Below are positions 44,616 to 53,300 of a stretch of DNA of 64,000 nucleotides, piece by piece (within the stretch, counting starts at the first letter, position 1; each line of letters opens with the position of its first letter). The translations under genes were made by a program, and so were the position numbers. Origin of the DNA: Pseudodesulfovibrio thermohalotolerans (GTDB lineage Bacteria > Desulfobacterota > Desulfovibrionia > Desulfovibrionales > Desulfovibrionaceae); the NCBI RefSeq assembly GCF_021353295.2, contig NZ_CP120635.1, positions 2,683,501-2,747,500 of the forward strand. The letters run 5' to 3'. The notes under the pieces are model-generated. The model did not search any database, was not told the origin of the DNA, and saw only the letters and a list, made by a program, of their open reading frames with translations.

Positions 44616-45518
44616 TCAGGCCGTGCGTACGGCCCAGACGTGAAACTCTGCGCGCGCCTTGAACCCCACGCCCACAGCGCCCTTGTGCATGTAGCAACAA
44701 AATGACCACTCCGGATCGTACCCGCTGTCCGTGGACGACCAGTAGGCTTCGCGCACGTTCTTGAAGGGATGTCCCGCAGGCAGGGCCGGATCGGCCCGCG
44801 AACAATCGGTCAGCGACTCCAGTTCCATGATGGCGGGCAGCCGCCAGGGCTGTCCGGTCCGTTCGGCCAACCCGGCCACGACCCGCCCGGCCGTATCCCG
44901 ATCCACCATTCCCCCGGCCAGATCGGCCCGTCTTTGCCAGACAAGGCCGGTCAGCCGATCCTGAATATCGCCGCCGTCTTCGCCGAACCTCGGTTCGGGC
45001 CAGACGCGCCCCATGCGTAACGCTCCGTCCTGGCCGGTCCCGGCACAGTCCACGGAAGTCCCGTTCACGTCGTGGCAGTCGCGCTGTCCGGTGGCCCACA
45101 AGGACGTCGACGTTCCCCGCACGGGCCAGACGACCGCATCGTCCGCCTTGCGCCCGAAGAACATCCGTCCGCCGCTGAACTGCACCCACCAGGCATAGGC
45201 GTGATCCCTGGCCGACGTGGTGGATGTCCAGCACCGGCCCGCCCAGACCCGTTCGAAGGGATGGCCCGACGGCAGGGCCGGTTCGCGCTCGGCGTGGTCC
45301 ACCAGGGAATACAGCTCGCGCCGGTTGGGCAACCGCCAGTCCGAATACCCGAACAGGTTCTCGCGGTTCATGGTTTCGATGAACCCGAACGCCTCGGGCC
45401 AGGACAGCCCGGTCTCGGAGGGCTGGGCTATCCGGGGCCAGACCAGGCCGGTGACGTTGTCCGCGACCACATCACCCTTCACTGTGAACCTTGCAGGCGG
45501 CGTATCGGCGCGCGTCAT
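44616..45518 (-). CDS. DUF1566 (Lcl C-terminal-like) double-domain protein
   Basis: 300 residues from ATG 45518, which overlaps the end of the oxidoreductase gene. Two copies of the DUF1566 fold: DNVTGLVWPRIA ... WRLPNRRELYSLVD ... CWTSTTSARDHAYAWWVQF, then DRLTGLVWQRRA ... WRLPAIMELESLTD ... YWSSTDSGYDPEWSFCCYM. These domains resemble formylglycine-enzyme/C-type lectin folds and are common in exported or surface proteins, but no signal peptide is evident here. Function unknown. Confidence 0.8.
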   Translation of the reverse strand: MTRADTPPARFTVKGDVVADNVTGLVWPRIAQPSETGLSWPEAFGFIETMNRENLFGYSDWRLPNRRELYSLVDHAEREPALPSGHPFERVWAGRCWTSTTSARDHAYAWWVQFSGGRMFFGRKADDAVVWPVRGTSTSLWATGQRDCHDVNGTSVDCAGTGQDGALRMGRVWPEPRFGEDGGDIQDRLTGLVWQRRADLAGGMVDRDTAGRVVAGLAERTGQPWRLPAIMELESLTDCSRADPALPAGHPFKNVREAYWSSTDSGYDPEWSFCCYMHKGAVGVGFKARAEFHVWAVRTA

Positions 45519-46873
45519 CCCAGCATGTACCTCACCGCATAGCCGAAGGAGGGATAGGCCCACGGCTGGGCCAGTAGGTCATCGCGGGTCAGGCCATGAC
45601 GAATGGCCATGCCGAAGATGTTGGCCACCTCTTCGGCGTGCGCGCCAAGATAATGCGCCCCGAGGATGCGGCCCGTTCCCCGCTCCACCAGGACGCGGTA
45701 GCCGGCGTGGTCCATGCCCAGCCGTTGATGCTCGGACCACTTGGCGGCGTCGCCCTCGTATATCTTGAACTCCAGTCCCTGGTCGCGCGCCTGTTCCTCC
45801 AGCAATCCGGCGCAGGCAAGGGTCGGATGGGTGAAGACGGCTCCGGCGGTTCCGGACAGGTCCGATTTGACCGAGCCCTCCTTCAGGATGTTGCCGACCA
45901 CGGTCTCGGCCTGCAACGCGGCCACCGGAGTCAGGGGATGGCCGGGCTCCACGCAATCACCCGCGGCGTAAACCAGCGGATTGGAGGGGCTGCGCATGTA
46001 CTCGTCCACAACGATGCCGCCCCTGACCGTCTCAACGTCCGCCTTGTCCAGGTCGAGACCTTCCAAATCGGGCACACGGCCAGTGCCCGAAACGGCCGAA
46101 GCCGCCACGAACGACATCTCCACGTCGTCCGGGCCGGAAACGATCACGCGCACGCCGTCCTCGAACGGCTCAACGGCCTTGACGGGATGGTCCACGTGTA
46201 CGGCGACGCCCTGGTCGCGCATGGCCTTTATCAGCTTGCGGCTCAACACATCGTCGAAGCCCTTGAGCACCCTGCGGCTGCGGTGCAAAATGGTCGCCTT
46301 GCCCCCGGCCGCTGCGGCGATGCAGGCAAATTCAAAGGAAATAAACCCGCCGCCGATGAAGAGCATGGATTCGGGCAGCGTCTCCAAATCCAGGAACTGG
46401 TCGCTGGTCAACAGCAGTTCCTCGCCGGGAATGCCGAGTTTGCGGGGCGCCGCTCCGGTCGCCACGACAATGTGCCGGGCCGAAAGCCTGCCGAGCCCCT
46501 CCACTTCCACGGAGTCCGGTCCGGTGAACCGGGCCTCGCCATGGACCGTGGTAACGCCTCGGCCGTGAAAGGAGTCGAAGACCATGCCGGAGATGGGATC
46601 GATGACCGAATGCTTGAAGCTCATGAGCGAAGGCCAATCCACGCGCACGTTCCCTATCACGCCGTGAGCGGCCTTCTCCCGCACCCGAAGAATTTCGTGG
46701 GCCGTGTCGGCCAGGGTCTTCTTGGGCTCGCACCCACGCAACGGGCACGCCCCACCCCAACCGTCCTTCTCCACCACGGCCACATCGAGCCCGGCGTCGC
46801 CGAGCTTGCGGGCAACGATGCCCCCTGCCGGGCCGGAACCGATTACTATCACATCATACGTCTGCTTGGTCAC
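45515..46873 (-). CDS. FAD/NAD(P)-dependent pyridine nucleotide-disulfide oxidoreductase, atypical
   Basis: 452 residues from GTG 46873, chosen for TGGAGCAGACCA. FAD-binding GSGPAG near 12-17, redox-active disulfide Cys43-X4-Cys48 (GGACPLRGCEPKK), NAD loop FIGGGFISFEFACIAAA, YAAGDC near residue 320 and a C-terminal dimerisation domain. This layout matches dihydrolipoamide dehydrogenase, glutathione and mercuric reductase. The C-terminal His-Glu pair used as acid/base (normally HPTxxE) is missing; the end reads PWAYPSFGYAVRYM. Substrate unknown. Stop overlaps the DUF1566 start by 4 bases. Confidence 0.87.
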   Translation of the reverse strand: MTKQTYDVIVIGSGPAGGIVARKLGDAGLDVAVVEKDGWGGACPLRGCEPKKTLADTAHEILRVREKAAHGVIGNVRVDWPSLMSFKHSVIDPISGMVFDSFHGRGVTTVHGEARFTGPDSVEVEGLGRLSARHIVVATGAAPRKLGIPGEELLLTSDQFLDLETLPESMLFIGGGFISFEFACIAAAAGGKATILHRSRRVLKGFDDVLSRKLIKAMRDQGVAVHVDHPVKAVEPFEDGVRVIVSGPDDVEMSFVAASAVSGTGRVPDLEGLDLDKADVETVRGGIVVDEYMRSPSNPLVYAAGDCVEPGHPLTPVAALQAETVVGNILKEGSVKSDLSGTAGAVFTHPTLACAGLLEEQARDQGLEFKIYEGDAAKWSEHQRLGMDHAGYRVLVERGTGRILGAHYLGAHAEEVANIFGMAIRHGLTRDDLLAQPWAYPSFGYAVRYMLG

Positions 46874-47021
46874 TGGTCTGCTCCAGGTTGATTTCCTAAA
46901 TAAAGGCCCGCCTAAGCGGACCCGTTCCTCCCCATCCTCGCATATTCGCCCGGAATGTAAAGGGCGGGGCGCTCCCATCCGGAAACATCCCGCCCGAAAC
47001 AAAAAAACGGGACTGGACCAG

Positions 47022-47633
47022 CTAGCCGACTTGAACGCACGCGGGTTCGGCCCGCCATTTCAGGTTGCGCACCGATGAATAGGCGGCCCTGCCCGACAGA
47101 AACTCGTCCAGCCGCAACCGCGCCTCCCCCAGCAAAAGGGAAAGCAGGGGCTGGTCCACACGCGGGATGCGGACAAGGCTTTCGCGGATGCGCGCGTCCC
47201 AGCAATCGCAGTACACGTCGATGTCGTCCAGGCGCAGACGCTTGCGGCAGTCTTCGCAGCCGCAGCAGATCGCATAAGGCTCCTGCACGTTGAGCAGGCC
47301 GTACTCGGTGGTCAGCTCCTCGCCCGCGTCGATATCGCGCACCGCGATCTCCAAACCGTAATCGGTCATCATGGTGGACGGATGGCAGTTGTGGTTCATG
47401 TAGCGGGCGTGGTCCCAGCTCAGGACCAGATTGCCGCACTTGTCATGATACATGTAGGTTTCCATGGCCGCGCGCAACGAGGCGGGCATACCGAAAAACG
47501 CTTTGCGGTCGAGACAAAGATCGAACCTGTCGCGGACCACCACCACGGTTCCCCTGGGGATGGGCATGGTGGCAAACACACCGACGCCGATGGCCGGGTC
47601 CCCGGACTGGACCCTGGTATGGGGATGGATCAC
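47022..47633 (-). CDS. SET-domain protein (candidate protein methyltransferase)
   Basis: 203 residues. SET-domain hallmarks: GVGVFATMPIPRGTVV, the SAM-binding ARYMNHNCHPS at 77-86, the catalytic-tyrosine region EELTTEYG at 105-112, and a post-SET cysteine cluster C124, C126, C129. In eukaryotes SET enzymes methylate lysines; bacterial members are rare and their targets mostly unknown. It starts 10 bases downstream of the GNAT/ATP-grasp fusion gene, so the two are one operon and may modify the same target. The C-terminal 60 residues are helical. Confidence 0.85.
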   Translation of the reverse strand: MIHPHTRVQSGDPAIGVGVFATMPIPRGTVVVVRDRFDLCLDRKAFFGMPASLRAAMETYMYHDKCGNLVLSWDHARYMNHNCHPSTMMTDYGLEIAVRDIDAGEELTTEYGLLNVQEPYAICCGCEDCRKRLRLDDIDVYCDCWDARIRESLVRIPRVDQPLLSLLLGEARLRLDEFLSGRAAYSSVRNLKWRAEPACVQVG

Positions 47634-47643
47634 GTATTCCTCT

Positions 47644-49641
47644 TTAATAGATGTAGCGCACCTGATGCCGCTCGGCCTCGATGCGGTTGTAGATGGAACG
47701 CATGATGCGCCCGTAAAGCTCGTCGCCCAGGATAATATCCTCGATGTCCGCGTCCACGTTTGGATTGTCGTTGACCTCGATGACGCAGGCCTTGCCGCCC
47801 ATGTCCTTGAGATCGACGCCGTACAGACCGTTTCCGATGAGGGAAGAAGCCTGGACCGCCGCCTTGAGGATATGAGGCGGGACCTTGTCCACGGGCACGG
47901 CCTCGGACCGGCCGCTGAAATCCTCGCCCTGCCCCGGCTCCTGCCAGTTGTAGATCTGCCAATGGTTGTTGGCCATGAAATACTTGCAGGCGAAGAGAGG
48001 CTTGTTGTCCAAAAGTCCCACGCGCCAGTCGTACGCCGAGACCAGAAACTCCTGGGCGATGACCAAATCCGTGTGCCGGAACATTTCGGCCAGCTTGGCC
48101 TCCAGCTCCTCCATGGTGGACACCCGGAACACGCCCAGGGAAAAAGAACTCTCGGGCAATTTCAAAACCAGGGGCAGAGGCAGGGAGCGTAGAAACTCGG
48201 GCTTGCACTCCTTGCGCGTCAGATGCCAGCCGCGCGGCTGGGCGACGCCCGCGTGGGCCAGCCGCTCCTGGAGGTAGACCTTGTTGGAGCAGAGCATGAT
48301 GGACCAGGGGTCGTCCACCACCACCAGTCCCTCGGTGTAGGCGTGCCGGGACATGGCGTAGGTGTGGTTGTCCATGGCCGTGGTCTCCCGGATGAACAGG
48401 GCATCGAACTCGCAGATGCGCCGGTGATCCGCCTTGGTGATGAACTCGACGAAAAATCCCACCCGCTCGGCGGCCTTGCGGAATTTCTCCAGAGCAATGG
48501 CGTTGGACGGGGGCGTAGGCTCCGCCGTGTCCACCAGAATGGCAAGGTCGTACTGGTAGTTCTTGAGCTTTGGCCTGTTGTACCGCTTCTTCAGACAGAA
48601 CGCGTCGAGCGCACTGCGAAGAAGCGCGGGATGCCGCTTCGCCACCTGGCGAAGGTGCAGGAGCTTGACCTTGCGGAACTTCCAGCCGTCCTCACGCCCT
48701 TCCATGGTGATGGTGAAAAACGGGATGGCGAACAGGGAAAAGAGCTTGCGGGCCAGTTCCGCCCGGCATGGGTCCGGGGTGCGTCCAAGGATGATGGTCA
48801 GCTCCAGAAGTTCCCCTTTGCCCGGGAGCTGCCTGGAATTGATGGTGTCCTTGAGCTCGTCGAGCAGGCTTTGGGCAACCATAGGCGTGGTCACGTCCTT
48901 CACTGTCATGACAGAAGGAGTCACACGATGATTGCGGGCCGAAGCCAGCAGAGAGACGTAATAGCCCATGGAATGCGTCTTGTACGAGGAACACAGGTTC
49001 AGAACGTGAAACCTGTTGGAGTCCGCGTAGTTGGTGTCGACGAGATAATCCGTGGCCGAACAGAATTGCACTCCGGGACAGCAATCCCGCATTCTGCCCG
49101 GCTCCTCAACCACGATGACCACGCTCTCGGGCGCCCCCTGCCTGCCCGAAGGCGACAGGACCATGCGCACGGCGGGTTCCCCCGGTCCGTAGTAATCCGA
49201 CAGGGTGCGCACCGGCTCGAAGCCGAACTTGCGGTACCAATTGACCAGTTTGGGGTTGTTCATGTCCGCTTCGAGGGAAACGCGCTCATACCCGTGGCTG
49301 ACGGCAAACTCCACGACATGCCGGACCAGGGACTCGCCAAGGCCATGCATACGGTGCTCCCTGAGAATGGCCAGTGAATAGATGCGCAGGGAGCGCTTGT
49401 ACTGAAAGACCACGGCGCATCCGGCCGGAACCGGCTTCCGACGTTTGGCCTTGCCCTCGATGACCAGGGCCAACTGTGACGGGCTTGTGATGCTGCGGCG
49501 CAGGCTGGCCCGCGAACTTCGCCGGTTCTCGTTGAACCCGGTGCGCTCGCAGGCCTCGAATAAGGGAAGGTCGTCCAATGTCGCGGCGCGAACGGACGAG
49601 GAAGAAAAGGAGACGGCTGGCGTCTCGCACGCAAGGCTCAT
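47644..49641 (-). CDS. GNAT acetyltransferase fused to RimK-like ATP-grasp ligase
   Basis: 665 residues from ATG 49641, behind GGGAGGCTTC. Residues 15-160 are a GNAT domain with acetyl-CoA motif REHRMHGLGESLV and NWYRKFGFEPV. Residues 170-345 resemble the RimK-associated N-terminal (RLAN) domain: VVIVVEEPGRM, NLCSSYKTHSMGYYVSLLA, ILGRTPDPCRAELARKLF. Residues 365-660 are an ATP-grasp ligase: LVLKLPESSFSLGVF, VIAQEFL, YGVDLKD and metal-binding VIEVNDNPN. Together they predict amide-bond formation to a peptide or amine plus acetylation. Unlike the N-acetylglutaminylglutamine synthetase, it is not next to an asparagine-synthetase-like gene but a SET gene. Confidence 0.85.
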   Translation of the reverse strand: MSLACETPAVSFSSSSVRAATLDDLPLFEACERTGFNENRRSSRASLRRSITSPSQLALVIEGKAKRRKPVPAGCAVVFQYKRSLRIYSLAILREHRMHGLGESLVRHVVEFAVSHGYERVSLEADMNNPKLVNWYRKFGFEPVRTLSDYYGPGEPAVRMVLSPSGRQGAPESVVIVVEEPGRMRDCCPGVQFCSATDYLVDTNYADSNRFHVLNLCSSYKTHSMGYYVSLLASARNHRVTPSVMTVKDVTTPMVAQSLLDELKDTINSRQLPGKGELLELTIILGRTPDPCRAELARKLFSLFAIPFFTITMEGREDGWKFRKVKLLHLRQVAKRHPALLRSALDAFCLKKRYNRPKLKNYQYDLAILVDTAEPTPPSNAIALEKFRKAAERVGFFVEFITKADHRRICEFDALFIRETTAMDNHTYAMSRHAYTEGLVVVDDPWSIMLCSNKVYLQERLAHAGVAQPRGWHLTRKECKPEFLRSLPLPLVLKLPESSFSLGVFRVSTMEELEAKLAEMFRHTDLVIAQEFLVSAYDWRVGLLDNKPLFACKYFMANNHWQIYNWQEPGQGEDFSGRSEAVPVDKVPPHILKAAVQASSLIGNGLYGVDLKDMGGKACVIEVNDNPNVDADIEDIILGDELYGRIMRSIYNRIEAERHQVRYIY

Positions 49642-50363
49642 GAAGCCTCCCGATGTTGCAGGCCACCCGGGCCGCGATCTCACGCCCGAGAATGCTCCTC
49701 CAATATACCTGCTTTCAGGGCTGGTAAATAGAAAAAACGAGGGTTCCGCGACGCCCTTTTCCGAGCCGAAACACGGCTTGCGCAGGCAATGCCAACACAC
49801 CAAAAACAATAAGAAAAATGTGGACATTGCAAGAGACGCACCGCCCCTCCGCCCGCCCGCATCCGCGCCCCTGTCCCCCCGCCGCAAACGCGATTCGCCG
49901 CCGCCTCCCGCCGCCATCTGAAGACGAAAAAACGCAACTGTAATGAAACGACGAAAAATGGCGGTTTTCGACGGAAACAAGACTTTGTTTCGTGTTTAGC
50001 TCCTTATCCTGAAAAAAAATCATTTTTTATGTGACCAGCCAAAAAATCCACCATTTCAAGTTGATAATAATTACTACACGCTCATTTACCCATATTAAAA
50101 AACTCCTTCCCCAAAATTAATTTTCCCCACCACACTGTGCAAAACACGGACAATTCCACACCTAATTGGTCAAGATTGTGTTTTTTCAATCCCCAGGGAG
50201 AACAAGCCGGACATCAGGCTGACGGTATTTTTTTCCACAAGTAAACACATTGAATTTACGATATATATTTATGTAACGAAAACAGTATTGAACCCGTATA
50301 TGTAAGTGGCCCCAAACGATAGGGGGCAACGCAACTGGATTTCATACCTCTAAAGGAGAAATT
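49642..50363. other. long intergenic region upstream of the adhesin gene
   Basis: 722 bases without a gene. The first part is GC-rich; from about 49980 to 50345 the sequence is markedly AT-rich, unlike the rest of the window. A weak promoter can be drawn with TTGAAT at 50250-50255 and TGTAAC at 50272-50277. No terminator or coding frame with a ribosome site was seen. The AT-rich part probably holds the adhesin promoter and regulator sites. Confidence 0.55.
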
Positions 50364-53300
50364 ATGACCGACACCAGCATCGTACAGACCCAAGTGATTA
50401 ATGCTTCACTTCCCGGTGCCGGCCAAACCTCGTCGTATCAACTTACGGCGAACTCATTGGTACGGTTCGACTTCGACCTCGCGGAAGCCGAGTTCATCGG
50501 AAACGGCAACAACCTGGAAATCACCGTTGAAGGCGGCGGCAGGGTGGTCCTCATGGATTATCTGCCGTTGGCCGTGGCAGGCGCGCTACCCATGATGGAA
50601 ATGCTCGACGGCCAGCAAGTGGAAAGCGGAATGTATCTTTTCGCTTTCGAAAGCGATCGGCCCTTGACGGAAGCCGACATGGAAACCGCCGCAGGCGATG
50701 CCGCTTCAAGTTCGGGCGCGGGCGAATACAACGACGATCCCGGCAGCCTGTTCGCCGGACTGGACGCCCTCGGCCCCCAAGGCGACGCATATGGCTCGCA
50801 CCTCTTCCCGTCCATCGATCCGCCGAACATGGACCTGCCGGAAGCGGGCCTGATTTCCCCGGTCGCCGTTTCCGACGTCAACGAGGTTGTGGAAAGCGGC
50901 ACGAACCGTGACAGAAACAACGAAGAGCCGGGACGGCCCGAAACGGCTTCCGGAAATCTGCTCCTCAACGACTACGACGATGACGACATAGATTACCCGG
51001 AGACCAATGGCGCCCAGACCGATCTGTCGGTCGGCACCATCGATTTCCCCGGCACGGACTTCACCGGCAACAATCCCGGCCCGGCCGAGGTTACCGACGC
51101 CGGAACCCAGGTTCACGGCCTGTACGGCACGTTGACCGTCTTCAGCGACGGCTCTTATGATTATGTATTGGACGAGACCCTGGCCGATCCTCTGCGACAG
51201 GGGCAGGAAGTCCAGGAGCAATTCAGCTACACCGCCGTTGATCCCGACGGCAACCAGAGCAACACCGCCACCCTGACCATCACCATCACCGGGACCAACG
51301 ACGCCCCGGACGCCTTTGACGACACCTCCGACAACGTCGTCGAACAGGGCGGCGCGGTCGCGGGCATCGCCTCGGTTTCCGGAAATGTCCTGCACAACGA
51401 CTCCGATGTGGACAACGTGGGCTACGAGGATCTCGATCCGTCCTACGCGGACCTTATCCCGACCGACCCGGACGGTCTCATCGAGCTGAGCGTGACCAGC
51501 ATCTACAGCTACGGCACCCATCAGTATGAGGACACTCCGAGCGGCGGCGGCAACTTCACGGTCGAGGGAGCCTACGGCACCCTGACCATCAACGCCGACG
51601 GCTCCTACGAGTACACCCTGGACCAGACCAAGGCCGATCCGCTTAACATCGGCGACAACCCGGTGGAATACTTCGGCTACTCCATGTGGGACGGTGAAAA
51701 GTACGGATATGCCTACCTGCACATCCCGGTGATCGGCTCAAACGACAGCCCGGTGGCGACAGCAGACTCCGGCGCCTTTACCGAGGCCGTTGACGATGCG
51801 CTTCCGGCCGATTTGACCGGCAACGTGCTGGACAACGACACGGACGTGGACAACGCTGACCACGGCGACGCGGGCGCGCCCGAGCTGACCGTGGCCTCGG
51901 TCGCCTATTCCGGCGAAGGCACCCCGCCCGATCGGGCCAGCGACCTGTACGAGGCGGACCACGTCATCGAGGGCGAGTACGGAACCCTGTACCTGAACAA
52001 TGACGGCTCCTACCACTACGTGGAGGACAAGAGCGCGACCGACCCGATGAACAGCGGCGATCCGGACGTGACCGACGTGTTCACCTACGTGGTCTCCGAC
52101 AACCAGCCCGGCGGCGCGCTGACCGGCTCGGCAACCCTGACCATCACCATCTCAGGGGCCAACGACTCGCCCGTGGCCATCGTGGACCACAACGCCTTTA
52201 CCGAGGCCGTTGACGATGCGGCCCCGGCAGACGTGACCGGCAACGTGCTGGCCAACGACACGGACGTGGACAACGCGGACCACGGCGACGCGGGCGCGCC
52301 CGAGCTGACCGTGGCCTCGATCGCCTATTCCGGCGAAGGCACCCCGCCCGATCGGACCAGCGACCTGTACGAGGCGGACCACGTCATCGAGGGCGAGTAC
52401 GGAACCCTGTACCTGAACAACGACGGCTCCTACCACTACGTGGAGGACAAGAGCGCGACCGACCCGATGAACAGCGGCGACCCGGACGTGACCGACGTGT
52501 TCACCTACGTGGTCTCCGACAACCAGCCCGGCGGCGCGCTGACCGGCTCGGCAACCCTGACCATCACCATCTCAGGGGCCAACGACTCGCCCGTGGCCAC
52601 CGTGGACCACAACACGTTCACCGAGGCCGTTGACGATGCGCTTCCGGCCGATTTGACCGGCAACGTGCTGGACAACGACACGGACGTGGACAACGCTGAC
52701 CACGGCGACGCGGGCGCGCCCGAGCTGACCGTGGCCTCGGTCGCCTATTCCGGCGAAGGCACCCCGCCCGATCGGGCCAGCGACCTGTACGAGGCGGACC
52801 ACGTCATCGAGGGCGAGTACGGAACCCTGTACCTGAACAATGACGGCTCCTACCACTACGTGGAGGACAAGAGCGCGACCGACCCGATGAACAGCGGCGA
52901 TCCGGACGTGACCGACGTGTTCACCTACGTGGTCTCCGACAACCAGCCCGGCGGCGCGCTGACCGGCTCGGCAACCCTGACCATCACCATCTCAGGGGCC
53001 AACGACTCGCCCGTGGCCATCGTGGACCACAACGCCTTTACCGAGGCCGTTGACGATGCGGCCCCGGCAGACGTGACCGGCAACGTGCTGGCCAACGACA
53101 CGGACGTGGACAACGCGGACCACGGCGACGCGGGCGCGCCCGAGCTGACCGTGGCCTCGGTCGCCTATTCCGGCGAAGGCACCCCGCCCGATCGGGCCAG
53201 CGACCTGTACGAGGCGGACCACGTCATCGAGGGCGAGTACGGCACCCTGTACCTGAACGATGACGGCTCCTACCACTACGTGGAGGACAAGAGCGCGACC

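Noticed and set aside
47644..49641. N-acetylglutaminylglutamine synthetase
   Set aside because: The GNAT plus ATP-grasp layout is similar, but a RLAN-like middle domain is present and the characteristic asparagine-synthetase-like and peptidase partners are absent.
49715..50023. 102-codon minus-strand frame upstream of the GNAT/ATP-grasp gene
   Set aside because: No ribosome site, no family similarity, and runs across the boundary between GC-rich and AT-rich sequence; treated as noncoding.
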